Shown one piece after another: positions 11,491 through 22,640 of a DNA stretch of 64,000 nucleotides. The position numbers and the translations under genes were made by a program. Within the stretch, counting starts at the first letter, position 1, and each line of letters begins with the position of its first letter. Source of the DNA: Bombyx mori (Eukaryota > Arthropoda > Insecta > Lepidoptera > Bombycidae). The notes below the pieces were generated by a model, which had not been told where the DNA came from, did no database searches, and saw nothing but the letters and a program-made list of their open reading frames with translations. The stretch spans positions 9,736,501 through 9,800,500 of the forward strand of contig NC_085128.1 in NCBI RefSeq assembly GCF_030269925.1, read 5' to 3'.

Positions 11491-11894
11491 AAGTCGTCGT
11501 GGCCTAAAAGATAAGACGTTCGGTGCATTCGTGTTGAAGCGATGCACCGGTGTTCGAATCCCGCAGGCGGGTACCAATTTTTCTAATGAAATACGTACTC
11601 AACAAATGTTCACGATTGACTTCCACGGTGAAGGAATAACATCGTGTAATAAAAGTGAAGCCCGCAAAATTATAATTTGCGTAATTACTGGTGGTAGGAC
11701 CTGTTGTGAGTCCGCGCGGGTAGGTACCACCGCCCTGCCTATTTCTGTCGTGAAGCAGTAATGCGTTTCGGTTCGAAGGGTGGGGTAGCCGTTGGGTGGC
11801 GCATTTACGTTGTAGATGTCTATGGGCTCCAGTAACCACTTAACATCAGGTGGGCTGTGAGCTCGTCCACCCATCTAAGCAATAAATAAAAAAA
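11491..11894 (+). mobile_element. Bm1-type SINE with intact tRNA-like promoter
   Basis: The head AAGTCGTCGTGGCCTAAAAG carries an A-box-like region (about 11500-11515) and a B box (GGTGTTCGAATCC at 11549-11561), so it resembles a tRNA-derived polymerase III promoter. The body then loses about 35 bases between GTAGCCGTTG and GGTGGCGCATTT that other copies keep. The tail is CTAAGCAATAAATAAAAAAA. Confidence 0.9.
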
Positions 11895-12702
11895 TTAAGT
11901 ATTCGTAATCTACTTCAATAAAGTCTGCATGTAGTTTGCACGTTTTTACAACGCATGAAGTATGAGTGTAAAATGAGACCAAGAAATTCAGGTTTTGAAA
12001 TGCACAAGAAGACAATTTGATTGCGCATGACAAAGACACATTAAAATTCTGTAATGAGTCCTGCCTTGTCATACAGCTTGTTATAGCTCAATAATTTTTC
12101 AAATCTAATATCCTTAATTACTGCTATGGTAAATTTGGATATTCGGGTATCGCTTCTTTGAATGTGACACCAATTTCAGGTGCTACAATTGCACTTAACG
12201 CGATAAAAAAGTCTCCCTTTAGTTACATTTTTTTGGAAATTATGGGCAACGAAAACGAGATAAAATGGCTAATAATGCCCAGAACATTGTTTATTTTGTT
12301 AGCGGAGTACGTAAGACCGTTTCTGTAAAATGTAGCAACAATCAGCAAATTGATTACAGTCTTTGCAGTATTGATGTTCTCCAATATTCCTTTTAAATGT
12401 TATATTAAAATAGTAGGCGAAGGTATATCCTTAACAGTAGACTGACGGATTGTTTCTGGATCAAAATAATAAAAACAAAAATTCATCAAGCTTGCTTCAA
12501 ATATTTCTATTACACATTATATCGTCATTATGCTCCATTCAAGCAAAAGCTAACGGGACGGGAAGTTGCTGTCTAAGGAAAAAAATACGCTATTTTTTTC
12601 AAAATAACTCATTTTCTTTTTGAATAAAACTTTTCCCTGCTATTTTGTTTGTTGTAATAGTCAGCATAGAGCGGCTACTTCTCTTTAGGCCTATCAAATT
12701 AC
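11895..12702. other. Unassigned AT-rich DNA
   Basis: No recognisable gene or repeat. Confidence 0.45.
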
Positions 12703-12715
12703 ACAATAGTCATTA

Positions 12716-12961
12716 TTTACCTAGCCCATGCATCAGCCCGCTGAGTTTCTCGCCGGATCTTCTCAGCGGGTCGCGATTCTGATCCGGTAGTAGATTTATT
12801 CGCGAAGCAATTGCTCTTGAGTTGTTAGGTCTCCTTCGGAGGCGCTCGGGCAGCTGTTAGCAAATCCCACCCCTCCTGGCTGAGCCTTTGCTCGCCCACC
12901 TGTCCTGTGAAACTGGAAAGGCCTTCGGGCCACCAGTAATCTCTCAATCATAAAAAAAAAA
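12716..12961 (+). mobile_element. BMC1-like (Jockey-clade) LINE 3' end with target duplication
   Basis: This severely 5'-truncated insertion consists of the LINE 3' UTR (AACTCAGCGGG-type motif in reverse order relative to 52130, GGCCTTCGGGCCACCAG) and a poly(A) run ending at 12962. A perfect 13-bp duplication, ACAATAGTCATTA, flanks it at 12703-12715 and 12962-12974, typical of target-primed insertion. The right copy overlaps the start of the duplicated block at 12970. Confidence 0.85.
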
Positions 12962-12969
12962 ACAATAGT

Positions 12970-13136
12970 CATTAAATTTTCTAAACCAACTGTAAACAAT
13001 TTCTCTAGAAAGGCCTTTTGTGTTTGAAACCCATGTACCAAAACAAAACGAAAATTCCAGAAGTCAAGATTTGAAATCATATAAAGTCATTACGCTAATG
13101 CAAAACCTCGTTTCCTCGAACCTCGATCCTTATTTT
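12970..13136. repeat. Duplicated block, copy 2
   Basis: Matches 10681-10856 over about 165 bp. The LINE at 12716-12961 landed exactly at its left border. Confidence 0.75.
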
Positions 13137-14338
13137 CCACCTAAATAATATAACATACATGCAATGAGCGAGTAACTGGCCAATTTCTCATTCCTGGAAA
13201 CTTTTTTCTCAAACCCATTGTCCTGCTTCGCGAAGCATTCATGCGTTCAAGCTTGAAAGGTAGAATTATTCGAACTGAAGTGGGCAACATTCAAATTGCG
13301 GTATATACCTATTTGCTATTGTACATTCAGTCATTGAACGTTCGCAAGTTTCAAATAATAAGTACCTAATCTGTTTCTGGGAACAATTTATTTCATTCGT
13401 GAAAAATAGAAATCATGACATTGATAAATGAAGAAAATCCATTTCTCAAAGTGCGCAGTATATTCAATAAGACATTTCCATAAATTATCGTTGGACTACC
13501 GACTGGCATCAACGGAAATTTTTCAGGTAATGCAAAATACATTATAATGTACAACATGTGAACACTAATCAGAATTCGGCTGTGGCTTAGCTGATTCTGG
13601 CTTTACTGACGTCCATGAGTAATCTCTTTAACCTGAAGATGGGTGTTAGATATTTTTTGTATTCGATAATGAAATTAATAACAACATAAACACATCAATT
13701 GCTTGGAGTTTAGTCTTTGCTTTAATTTAAAGTTTTATAAAGAAAAACTGTGTTGGGAGAGTCGCATTGGTGTCAGTTGGGTGGGTAATCGTTCATTTTG
13801 GGTTTTTGTCACATGTGTGGGAAGCAAATGCTCTGTGATGGAATATCTTATTGGCCAGTAATTATTGTTAACGCTTTCAGTTATTTTCATGGTTCGGTAA
13901 ATTATATTAAAACGAATTGCATGCGTGATTAAATTACTTTTATGTTTTATTCACTCGTATTGTTTTCACGTTACAACTTATAACGTTTCAAATACTTTTC
14001 AGTTTTCGTAGACAGAATTGACAAAAATCTAATTTTATAAAAAAAATCCTCAAATATTAATATTTTTCGAGTTATTAACGAAAAACTAAATATCATTTTT
14101 TTTCATGTTATTGTGTTAATAACAATTGCAATTTTTTACCTGCACCAAAATCCTTCAAAAACATTTTTCTAGGGGTGATTCCGAATCCAATGAGCTACCG
14201 CTCATATTTTTAGGACCTTTATCTCTATTTTTCACGTCTTTGAGCTTGTTGACTAGACTAATAAGCACTTTAAGATCATAGAGACTTTAATAGCAGGATC
14301 TGTAGGGTAATGTAAATAATCATAAAAGAATGTTACAA
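13137..14338. other. Unassigned DNA
   Basis: AT-rich with no recognised family. The short motif GCGAGTAACTGGCCAATTT near 13167 echoes 8003-8021, suggesting another weak duplication. Confidence 0.4.
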
Positions 14339-14803
14339 TTTTTTTTTATTTTTTTTTATTTTTTTTTTATTGCTTAGATGGGTGGACGAGCTCACAGCCC
14401 ACCTGGTGTTAAGTGGTTACTGGAGCCCATAGACATCTACAACGTAAATGCGCCACCCACCTTGAGATATAAGTTCTAAGGTCTCAGTATAGTTACAACG
14501 GCTACCCCCCACCCTTCAAACCGAAACGCATTACTGCTTTATGGCAGAAATAGGCAGGGTGGTGGTGGTATCTACCCGTGCGGACTCACAAGAGGTCCTA
14601 CCACCAGTGATTACGCAAATTAGAATTTTGCGGGTTTGACTTTTTTTACACGATGTTATTCCTTCACCGTGGAAGTCAATCGTGAACATTTGTTAAGTAC
14701 GTATTTCATTAGAAAAATTGGTACCCGCCTGCGGGATTCGAACACCGGTGCATCGCAACAACGAATACTCCGGACGTCTTATCCTTTAGGCCACAACGAC
14801 TTC
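14339..14803 (-). mobile_element. Bm1-type SINE, full length
   Basis: It runs from a T-rich left edge to the tRNA-derived head at the right (GGGATTCGAACACCGG, the B box complement, near 14740; GGCCACAACGACTTC at the end). At about 465 bp it is one of the two most complete copies and retains all internal blocks. Confidence 0.92.
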
Positions 14804-15580
14804 GTGAATTGAAACCAATAATTTATTGAGATTTGTTGCATTCAAGGACAAGAAAAACTATCTACGTAAATTCCTTTAACAAACCAAGTTTTAATTTTAT
14901 TTATAGTCGTATAATGAATTGATATCTATACCCAGCCCGCTCTCTTTTTTTTCTCTGGAATATTGTTATTTTAACCCGACGCAGTCAGCGTACATATTAT
15001 TATTATTATGTTCACAGCACCCGAAAATCAAAGTAAACATTACGATATCTTTTGATATCGATTTGAATGTGTATATTTTTTTTGTGTGCATAAATATTAA
15101 TTCTGGCTTTGCTCGTGATTTTAATATCAAATTTCTCCAAAAATCTGTTCTTTATCATTCCTCTTGTTTGAGATAAATGGTTAAGAGGTCGTGTCACATA
15201 TAATTAGAGGGTCCTAAATTTATTTTACGAATATCTTAGTAACTTACATGTGAGCGGTCAGTAAGTTTACTTATTCGATCCAAGTTTGTACACTACGAGG
15301 ATACCTTCTGAATATTTTATCGTAATAGCTTAGGACCGTCACGCCCCACGTTCGTAACTGCTGGAAGTAGCTACGAGTGTGTCCGTCTTTGGTTATTGCC
15401 ACTATGTAAACATCATGAATAAACAATTTTGTAGTTTGATTTCCATCGAATGTTCAGTCGTAATTTGTTTTATTGTGAAAACTAATGTACATAATACATT
15501 TTTTTCAATTAGAATAAAGTAAAAATATCACCGTACAGACAAACTTGGTTCACCTATCTTCTATAATTAGATTTTGCTAT
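14804..15580. other. Unassigned AT-rich DNA
   Basis: No gene or named repeat seen; the open frames at 14919-15197 look like chance. Confidence 0.4.
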
Positions 15581-15766
15581 ATTTTTTTTTTGTATTGCTT
15601 TGATTGGTGGACAAGCTCACAGCCTACCTGGTGTTAAGTGGTTACTGGAGCCTATAGACATCTACGACGTAAATAGGCGGGGTGGTGGCACCTACCCGCG
15701 CGGATTCACAACAGGTCCTACCACCCGAAAAGTAAGTAAATTTACCTATCACCTACCTACCACCAG
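15581..15766 (-). mobile_element. Bm1-type SINE with internal deletion
   Basis: Poly(T), TTGCTTTGATTGGTGGAC and GTTACTGGAGCC are followed directly by TAGGCGGGGTGGTGG, so about 110 bases of the middle are gone. The CTACCACC end is repeated at about 15750 beside two copies of AAGTAAATTTAC, which points to a local rearrangement. Confidence 0.75.
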
Positions 15767-16230
15767 TAAGAGATAAGTAAATTTACTTCTAAATGATTGT
15801 GTATGCATAATATTTTTTAATGTTTAACAAAAAACATATTTTTTCTTAATTCCGGCTGTCAAAAGACAATGGTACTTTAATTCTCTGGTAACGTTTTATA
15901 TGCGAGATAAGAGTGAGTTGGAGTTATTGTTTGCCGAATGCCTCGAGCAAACGGAGCCTTAGAGCGAGGCGGCGTACCAAATAGGATTATGGTTTGTCCA
16001 CGCCTGGCTTTCATTGTTCCAGTAAAACGTGAAGGGCTTATAGCGAAATACAGAAGCTATAAGCGCTATACCTATATTGTTTACCAATCACAAACAATTG
16101 TGTATATTTAAACGTCATCAATACATAGTGGGTGTAGAGGCGCAATTCCACAAACGTGCCTTTTAAAAAAATTTTTGGCCTTCATCGATTTTTGTATCGA
16201 TTATTGTAAGCTTCACGCGGGGCATGGTTG
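15767..16230. other. Unassigned DNA
   Basis: Mixed composition with no recognisable gene; a run near 15940-16040 is GC-richer. Confidence 0.4.
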
Positions 16231-16412
16231 CTTTTTTTTATTGCTTAGGTGGGTGGACGTGCTCACAGCCCACCTGGTGTTAAGTGGTTACTGGAGCCTA
16301 TAGACATCTACAACGTAAATGCACCACCCACCTTGAGATATAAGCTCTAAGGTCTCAAGTATAGTTACAACGGCTGCCCCACCCTTCAAACCGAAACCCA
16401 TTACTGCTTCAC
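16231..16412 (-). mobile_element. Bm1-type SINE, truncated at a LINE junction
   Basis: The 3' half of Bm1 runs from poly(T) to TTACTGCTTCAC and then breaks abruptly into R1-type LINE sequence. It lacks both the tRNA head and the CTGGTGGTAGG block. Confidence 0.85.
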
Positions 16413-16530
16413 CCCGTGTCCAAGTCGCAACCATTGTGTTTGCGACTTGGACACGGCGGAGCACACACTCGTCGTCTGCCCCGCATGGGAGGGGTGGTGC
16501 CATGACCTCGTCGCAAAAATAGTCAGTATT
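16413..16530 (+). mobile_element. R1-clade LINE fragment with 17-bp hairpin
   Basis: Codons from about 16431 read DTAEHTLVVCPAWEGW, preceded by HCVC, a Cys/His cluster typical of the carboxyl end of R1-clade reverse transcriptases. The first part is a perfect inverted repeat (16414-16430 and 16440-16456). The fragment continues to LVAK near 16520, which overlaps the LVAKVGNDLSLP stretch of the R1-like copy at 56202-56895, so both probably belong to one family. Confidence 0.7.
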
Positions 16531-17264
16531 CGGAACCTAGGCAATAACATCGTGATAAAAGAAAACGGAAATTAAAAGTAGTTTTAATCTTGCCCACGAT
16601 TCTTAAAAACCGAAGTAAATCCCAGATATTACCGCAATCTTACGTAGCATAGAAGTTTTTCCTCGGTAACAAGAAAGACAAAATCGATAACTTGTAAAAT
16701 ACAGGGCTCTTTATCTATGCAAATTCTAGGAAAAGTAAACAAAAAATGTTTCTTATCACGATGCGTCATTTTGATAAAAAAGACAAAAATCTCTTCAAGT
16801 ATTTAGCTTATAAATAAATGTTCGTACTCTAAAAAGATGATAGTAATATAATATTATAATGGCGGCTTCTTAACGCACAAGCATACTCGGAGCACTTTGT
16901 TATGAACCATTACCGGCACATTACTGCGTCTTTATGAAAATTACCTGCGATACAATCATTTCAACGAAACGAATGTGACAGTGGCTTTTACACGTTGCCT
17001 CTGCTCGTTTGGTTTATTATAGTTAGACAAATTTACGAAACAAATTATGTATACATATATATGTATTATATGTATATATGTAGTATAAATTATGCATTAT
17101 TCTATGTAATTATATATTATTATAACGTAATTGGAATTACTGAAAAAAATATTAGATTATTTTTGAACTTTCTAATTTTATTATTTAAAAGGTTTTATAC
17201 CATTCTAATTTAGAAAAAAAATATGTTTTTTTTTAGTAACATTGTTATATACCGTCTTTAAAAT
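16531..17264. other. Unassigned AT-rich DNA
   Basis: It includes a TATATG/TACATA low-complexity patch at 17048-17090 and no gene. Confidence 0.45.
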
Positions 17265-17270
17265 AATGAA

Positions 17271-17547
17271 TTGGTGGTAGGACCTCTTGTGATTGGTGGT
17301 AGGACCTCTTGTGAGTCCGCACGGGTAGGTACCACCGCCCCGCCTATTTCTGCCGTGAAGCAGTAATGCGTTTCGGTTTGAAGGGTGGGGCAGCCGTTGT
17401 GACTATACTGAGACCTTAGAACTATATCTCAAGGTGTGTGGCGCATTTACGTTGTAGGTGTCTATGGGCTCCAGTAACCACTTAACACCAGGTGGGCTGT
17501 GAGCTCGTCCACACATCTAAGCAATAAAAAAAAATAAAAAAAAAAAT
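17271..17547 (+). mobile_element. Bm1-type SINE with duplicated 5' edge
   Basis: The copy starts at the recurrent truncation point. Its first 22 to 24 bases (TTGGTGGTAGGACCTCTTGTG) are present twice in tandem. AATGAATT at 17265-17272 and 17552-17559 is a plausible target duplication around the A-rich tail. Confidence 0.88.
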
Positions 17548-18100
17548 ATGAAATGAATTATAATTATAAATAAAATTTAAAAAATGTTATTTCATTATAT
17601 TATCAGTTCTCTTTGAGATCTTTAGATCTATTTCCATTTAAATAATTCTTTATAAGGTAGGCCTTGGAAAAAAAACATTTCATTAATATTAAATAGGTAG
17701 CTTAGGGAAATATTGTATTAGCAGTAAATGCTAACTAAGTCTAATGCTATGTTATTCCTCTGTTTAAATTTCGAAACATCATTTCGAAATACTGGTCAAG
17801 AAACTCAACAAATATTCCAGAGTCGAGCTGTACATATTCATTTTATTTTCGCGATTTCAGTGAAGTTTTATTCGTCACCTCTCTTTGTGGCTGAGCTGGA
17901 AAACAAGGCAATCACAACTTTGCGACAGAACTGAGAAAAGTTTCTGTCGTTTTTGAAGCAAATTGACTACATTGTGTACGAGTGCAAAGAATTCACTCTG
18001 CTTTCTTATGCTTTCATTTCGCATTCAATAACTGGATTAGGTCTTAAAGGCTTGACGAAAACATCACCTACAAATATTAAACCGTTTGGCATTAATAATA
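17548..18100. other. Unassigned AT-rich DNA
   Basis: Open frames at 17728-17934 and 17953 onward have no recognisable family; the second runs into repeats. Confidence 0.4.
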
Positions 18101-18350
18101 ATCCGCACGGGTGTGTATCACCGTTCTTCCTATTTCTGCCGCGAAGTAGTCTTGCTTGTTTTCCTTACCTCATCGGTGGTAGCCTGAGGGTCTATTCCAG
18201 CTACGCTCGAATTAGTAGTCGAGCTCATGGGCTCAACCTGAGAGAGTTGTTAACAAAAGCCCTAGTAAGAGCAGTGCTTAGCTGGATCTACCACCGTACC
18301 GGAATCGCGTCTCACTGAGAAGATCCGGCGAGAAACTCAGTGGGTTGTGA
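18101..18350 (+). mobile_element. Bm1 fragment fused to a LINE 3' tail
   Basis: Bases 18101-18160 resemble the Bm1 centre (CCGCACGGGTGTGTATCACC, CCTATTTCTGCCGCGAAG). From about 18170 the sequence matches the LINE tail at 37263-37460 (GTCGAGCTCATGGGCTCAA, CCCTAGTAAGAGCAGTGCTT, GAGAAGATCCGGCGAGAAAC). It is a composite of two decayed retroelements. Confidence 0.6.
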
Positions 18351-19351
18351 CTATGAGTAGTCTCGCGTTACGATTTTTAAAGTACGATAGCCGTTATATA
18401 AATTTAAGTGAATCGTCGAGCTCTTTGTGATCTTTGTGAGTTCCGATTACCATTTTATACTTAATGGAAAGGGAGCTTGTTCACACGTCTAATATATAAC
18501 GAAAAAAAATCATGCTTTCGATGCTGCGGATACTGAAATCGAGTACGTGTGCTGTCTATTGTCAGTTAGTTTATCTTATACCTTTAAATGAGCAATTCTT
18601 GTATATTAATATTATATAATATATATTATAAGATTTTCATAAAATTTTGTATACAGGGGATTTCGGGGGCGATAAATCGATCTTGCTACGATTTATTTTC
18701 ACAAAATGTTGTTTTATTCGTGTTTTCAATAATCAACTCTTCCCGACATCTATTGGCGAATAATAATACTATTTTTCTTAATTGAGGGCAACTAACCGCT
18801 TTAAAGACGCAACAAGATGGCGTTAAAACCGAGCAAAGCTCGGTCATCATCTAGTACAATATTAAAGAGGTTAAGCACGTTTTTAATATTCCGAAATTCC
18901 AGCTTGTAAGCCAGTGTAAAGTAAAAAAACTAGGAAAACATGACGATCACAGATTGACGTTCAATCAGCGGAATATTGTTCAAGCCTTGTAACGTTACGG
19001 AAAATCCCGGCTTACCGTTCCTGATGAGAGGCTCTTGTGTATGTGACTCTAAGATGAGGATAACTGCTCGTATGAAGTGTTGTCTTCCGTGTATAAAATA
19101 TCAATTTATCAGGCGCTAGTTACGTGTGTTCCGCACATTAATTTTCAGTTTAGACAGTCTTATTCAGCATGTAAATGTGGTTTCCTTTTGTGATACTCGA
19201 AATCAACTATGTCGTTATATAAGAATGTTGAAATGTTGGAATTGTTTCATGCCTTATCAAAATTCCAAGTCAGAGAAATCTGAACGGCTTTTTTTGGATA
19301 TTATTATCAGTACTAGGTTTCTTATCGACTTTCCGTACTAGATATGGAAAA
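18351..19351. other. Unassigned DNA
   Basis: No gene seen; the open frames at 18588 and 19126 are AT-driven. Confidence 0.4.
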
Positions 19352-19641
19352 TCTATATATATAAAAATGAATTGATGTTCGTTAGTCTCTCTAAAACTCG
19401 AGAACGGCTGGACCGATTTGGCTAATTTTGATCCAGAATTATTTGTAGAAACTCAGAGAAGGTTTAAAAGGTAGATAAATATGAAAATGCTCGGAATTAA
19501 ATAAAAATAACAATTTTGTTTTTCCTTTGACGTGTCCCCCGTCGCGGCGTCGGACGGATTCCTTTTGTTTGTTTTAAGTTTATAAAAGTTAGGTCTTTTT
19601 TTTATCGATTGAGGCACTACGAAGTCTATCGGGTCAGCTTG
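19352..19641 (+). mobile_element. Helitron-type non-autonomous element, second copy
   Basis: Collinear with 10096-10385, starting TCTATATATATAAAA after an A and ending CAGCTTG, where the last CTAG has mutated. A short GC-rich insertion (CGCGGCGTCGG, near 19545) is unique to this copy. Confidence 0.7.
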
Positions 19642-20764
19642 TATTAACTTAAAATATTAACACTTCCTTAATGTATTTTCTTTGGTTTTAGTGACTCGTA
19701 AACATAATTCAAGCTACTTTTACGGTTTAATCTTGCCTTTTTTTTATTGTCATGATATTAATTCCGACGTGTCGAATACTTTAGTTTTTGTGGTCATGCA
19801 CGACTAAACTAGACGACTTCGTTAACTTGGTCGTAAAATTATATTTCTTCTGTGATCATAAACTACCGTTCCGCTGGAAGCTTTGCCTGCGCAAACTAGA
19901 CGAATTTTCTAACGTTTTAAACATGTAACGATACGAAAATGGTTCTTTCGACATAAAACACTGTCATAGTTCATTTTATTCAATATATATATTTGCAACA
20001 ACAATATACACACTTTCTTTGCTTACCACTCTTTATGCTAGTGAAAACCGTATCTAAATCGGAAAAAATATCAAATACTGGGCACTAAAAATCGCGGTAA
20101 AAAAATCGGTTCCAAACCTATGACTCGATATTCGGTCAGACAAACATTCATCAACTTAGTGAACACGAAAATAACTTGTAAGTAGATTCATAAAACTGGT
20201 GTCGTAAATATTTTTCCTTTTTCTTTTTTATAACCGAGACTTAGTTGGCTGGACGAGATTATGTTTTCTACCGATGTGATGTAATCCGATTATCGAGCTC
20301 TCCGGATGAAAACCTTTTGGTTATGTCGAAGCCATTGAAGATCTATCTTCTTAGTTTATTTAAAACTGTATAATATCTAAAAAGATATTTTTTTTTATTT
20401 GTTTAAATTTTTATATCCTTTTAACTTAAAGCTCATGTTACTTCGTACTGTTGCTCTCTATATGAACGCCGTTTTTGAAAGATTTTTTGTGTTTTAAATA
20501 TGATTTTGAAAGATCACAAAAGTATGACCTCGCAGTATCAAGCGTGTCTCTCATGAGAGAGATCGATAGCTCTATGGAAAATAAACCGAGAGTCATAAAT
20601 GTACTTAACGCGAGTGAAGTCACGATTTCCAACGTTTTTTAGCTTGTTCATAATTTCCTATTGCTCGTTTTACTACACTGCTAAATATTATGGGCGTATG
20701 TCGCGATTAAATTTAGTGCCAGAGCCGGTAAATAAAAAATAACTTTTCGAAATATATTTTATTT
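19642..20764. other. Unassigned AT-rich DNA
   Basis: No gene or named repeat. Confidence 0.4.
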
Positions 20765-21435
20765 TTGGAACGAAGTTCCTTATCGCGCGTTGTGAAAGGG
20801 GCTAGACGAAAAAAATTCTTACGAAAAGTTGTCACGACACTTTTTTATTTTTAGAGATACTACTGCCATTTATCAATTTTTATGGGAACAACTTAGACTG
20901 TTGAAATATGGAATGAGTGCAACAGTTACTAACGCATCTAACATCTGTATTATATTATAATATGAATGTCACACAATAATAATAGAGAAGTAATGAAATG
21001 TTTAGCAATTATAAAATTTGGTGAGCCACAAAAAAACAGCATTGAAATCATTTGGTCGGCGTACAAAGATTTTGTTTGCAATTAAAAAAATCAGGCAGCA
21101 ATCCTTGTTGGAACGAACAGCAGAGGATTTTTATTATTGATGTATAGTCTTAGTATAATTAATGGCTATAGTGTCTAATGTATAGTCTACATGCTGACGG
21201 TCATTATTATTATTCACATAAATAGCTGTTTCTTTGTATATTATTTATATTTATTTTTGATAAATCATTGTGAATAAAATGAAGTTTGTAGTTTTTTTAT
21301 TGTTATCAATAAAAAATGTATACCCGAATAATTATTTTCTTTATACCTCGAATATAACTTAAAATTAATATTTTTATAATAAGGAAATTCGTTCCTGTCC
21401 GGTGTCCCATGACACCACACATCTTTTATTTTTTA
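20765..21435. repeat. Interspersed element with GGAACGAAGTTCC ends, copy 1
   Basis: It begins GGAACGAAGTTCCTTAT near 20767 and ends with the inverse near 21381-21397 (ATAAGGAAATTCGTTCC). The right-hand 300 bp matches 39985-40310 closely (TGTATAGTCTTAGTAT, AAATAGCTGTTTCTTTGTAT, AATCATTGTGAATAAAAT). No transposase is visible. It is probably a non-autonomous DNA element of unrecognised family. Confidence 0.6.
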
Positions 21436-22001
21436 TGTTATTAGTCTTGTAATTAAATTCCACCAGTTAGTTCTTCGTTTATTTTAAGGATTATGGTAAT
21501 TTCAAGTTGATGTCATGGTTATCGGCAGGTGATCTAATCCGGTGCATTTGCATACAACCTTACTAATTTTCGCCGCGGAGCACTCAAGTATATCGGTAAG
21601 CTTATAGTCGTTGTTCTAAAGGGAAATTCACGTCATTATGACATAATAAGTGACTCTGAAAATAAAGTTGACGTGAAACGATCACATGAAATCAAAATGA
21701 GTTATAAATCGTAATATCGAGATTTAAGAATAGATGTTTGGAGGTAATGGACACACTGAAGATTTTCTACCGAGCCGATCAAAATTTCTCGTTAGACCGG
21801 CGTTTCATCTATTATTTTTCGGAACTTGTATATACATATATGTAAGTTTATCGTGAAAATGTATTTTGCGCGATTCAGGCACCTGTCATATATAGTTATA
21901 TACATTTGAAAATTTCAAAAGTTAAAAATGAACAAGAACAACTGAAAACTGAAAATGACAATTTTTTTGTTGTTGTTGGGTTGAACGCGATGAAGGCTTT
22001 C
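21436..22001. other. Unassigned AT-rich DNA
   Basis: No gene seen. Confidence 0.4.
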
Positions 22002-22640
22002 GAAGATGGATGATGGATGGATGGAAAAAATGGATGGATTGCATGAAAGACGATATGTGTAAGAGGGGGTGAGTGAAGAAATGGTATAATAATATGATAG
22101 AAGAGTATGGAAAGAGAAAACATGTAGGGCCGACCTCAGGTTTTTTTTTATTTATTTTTTATTGCTTAGATGGATGGACGAGCTCACAGCCCACCTGGTG
22201 TTAAGTGGTTACTGGAGCCCATAGACATCTACAACGTAAATGCGCCACCCACCTTGAGATATAAGTTGTAAGGTCTCAGTATAGTTACAACGGCTACCCC
22301 ACCCTTCGAACCGAAACGCATTACTGCTTCACGGCAGAAATAGGCAGGGCGGTGGTACCTACCCGCGCGGACTCACAACAGGTCCTACCACCAGTAATTA
22401 CGCAAATTATAATTTTGCGGGTTTGGTTTTTATTACACGATGTTATTCCTTCACCGTGGAAGTCAATCGTAAACGTTTGTTAAGTACGTATTTCATTAGA
22501 AAAATTTGTACCCGCCTGCGGGATTCGAACACCGGTGCATCGCTACATACGAATGCACCGGACGTCTTATCCTTTAGGCCACGATGACTTCAAATGATGA
22601 CAATAGTGTCTGGGAGAAGGACAGTAGAATGATGATGAAT
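22002..22640 (+). mobile_element. LINE 3' end interrupted by a Bm1
   Basis: Bases 22002-22140 encode a degraded carboxyl end of a reverse transcriptase (MDCMKDDMCKRG, then EYGKRKHVGPTS-like text) and correspond, in the opposite orientation, to 26935-27205. The tail (CTGGGAGAAGGACAG, ATGATGATGAAT) resumes at about 22610 after the Bm1. I take it as an RTE-like LINE split by the SINE. Confidence 0.6.
22141..22591 (-). mobile_element. Bm1-type SINE, full length, nested in a LINE tail
   Basis: About 450 bp, with all blocks from the T-rich tail through GGGATTCGAACACCGGTG (B box complement) to the end of the head at GACTTC. It must be younger than the LINE that it splits. Confidence 0.92.

Noticed and set aside
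11500..11561. A tRNA gene at the Bm1 heads
   Set aside because: A- and B-box-like parts exist but no cloverleaf with a proper acceptor stem follows; these are SINE promoters.
16288..16503. 71-codon open frame on the minus strand (ADDECVLRRVQVANTMV)
   Set aside because: Antisense reading across the SINE-LINE junction.
22009..22036. GGAT tandem repeat as a functional array
   Set aside because: Short simple repeat in the coding end of a LINE relic; slippage explains it.
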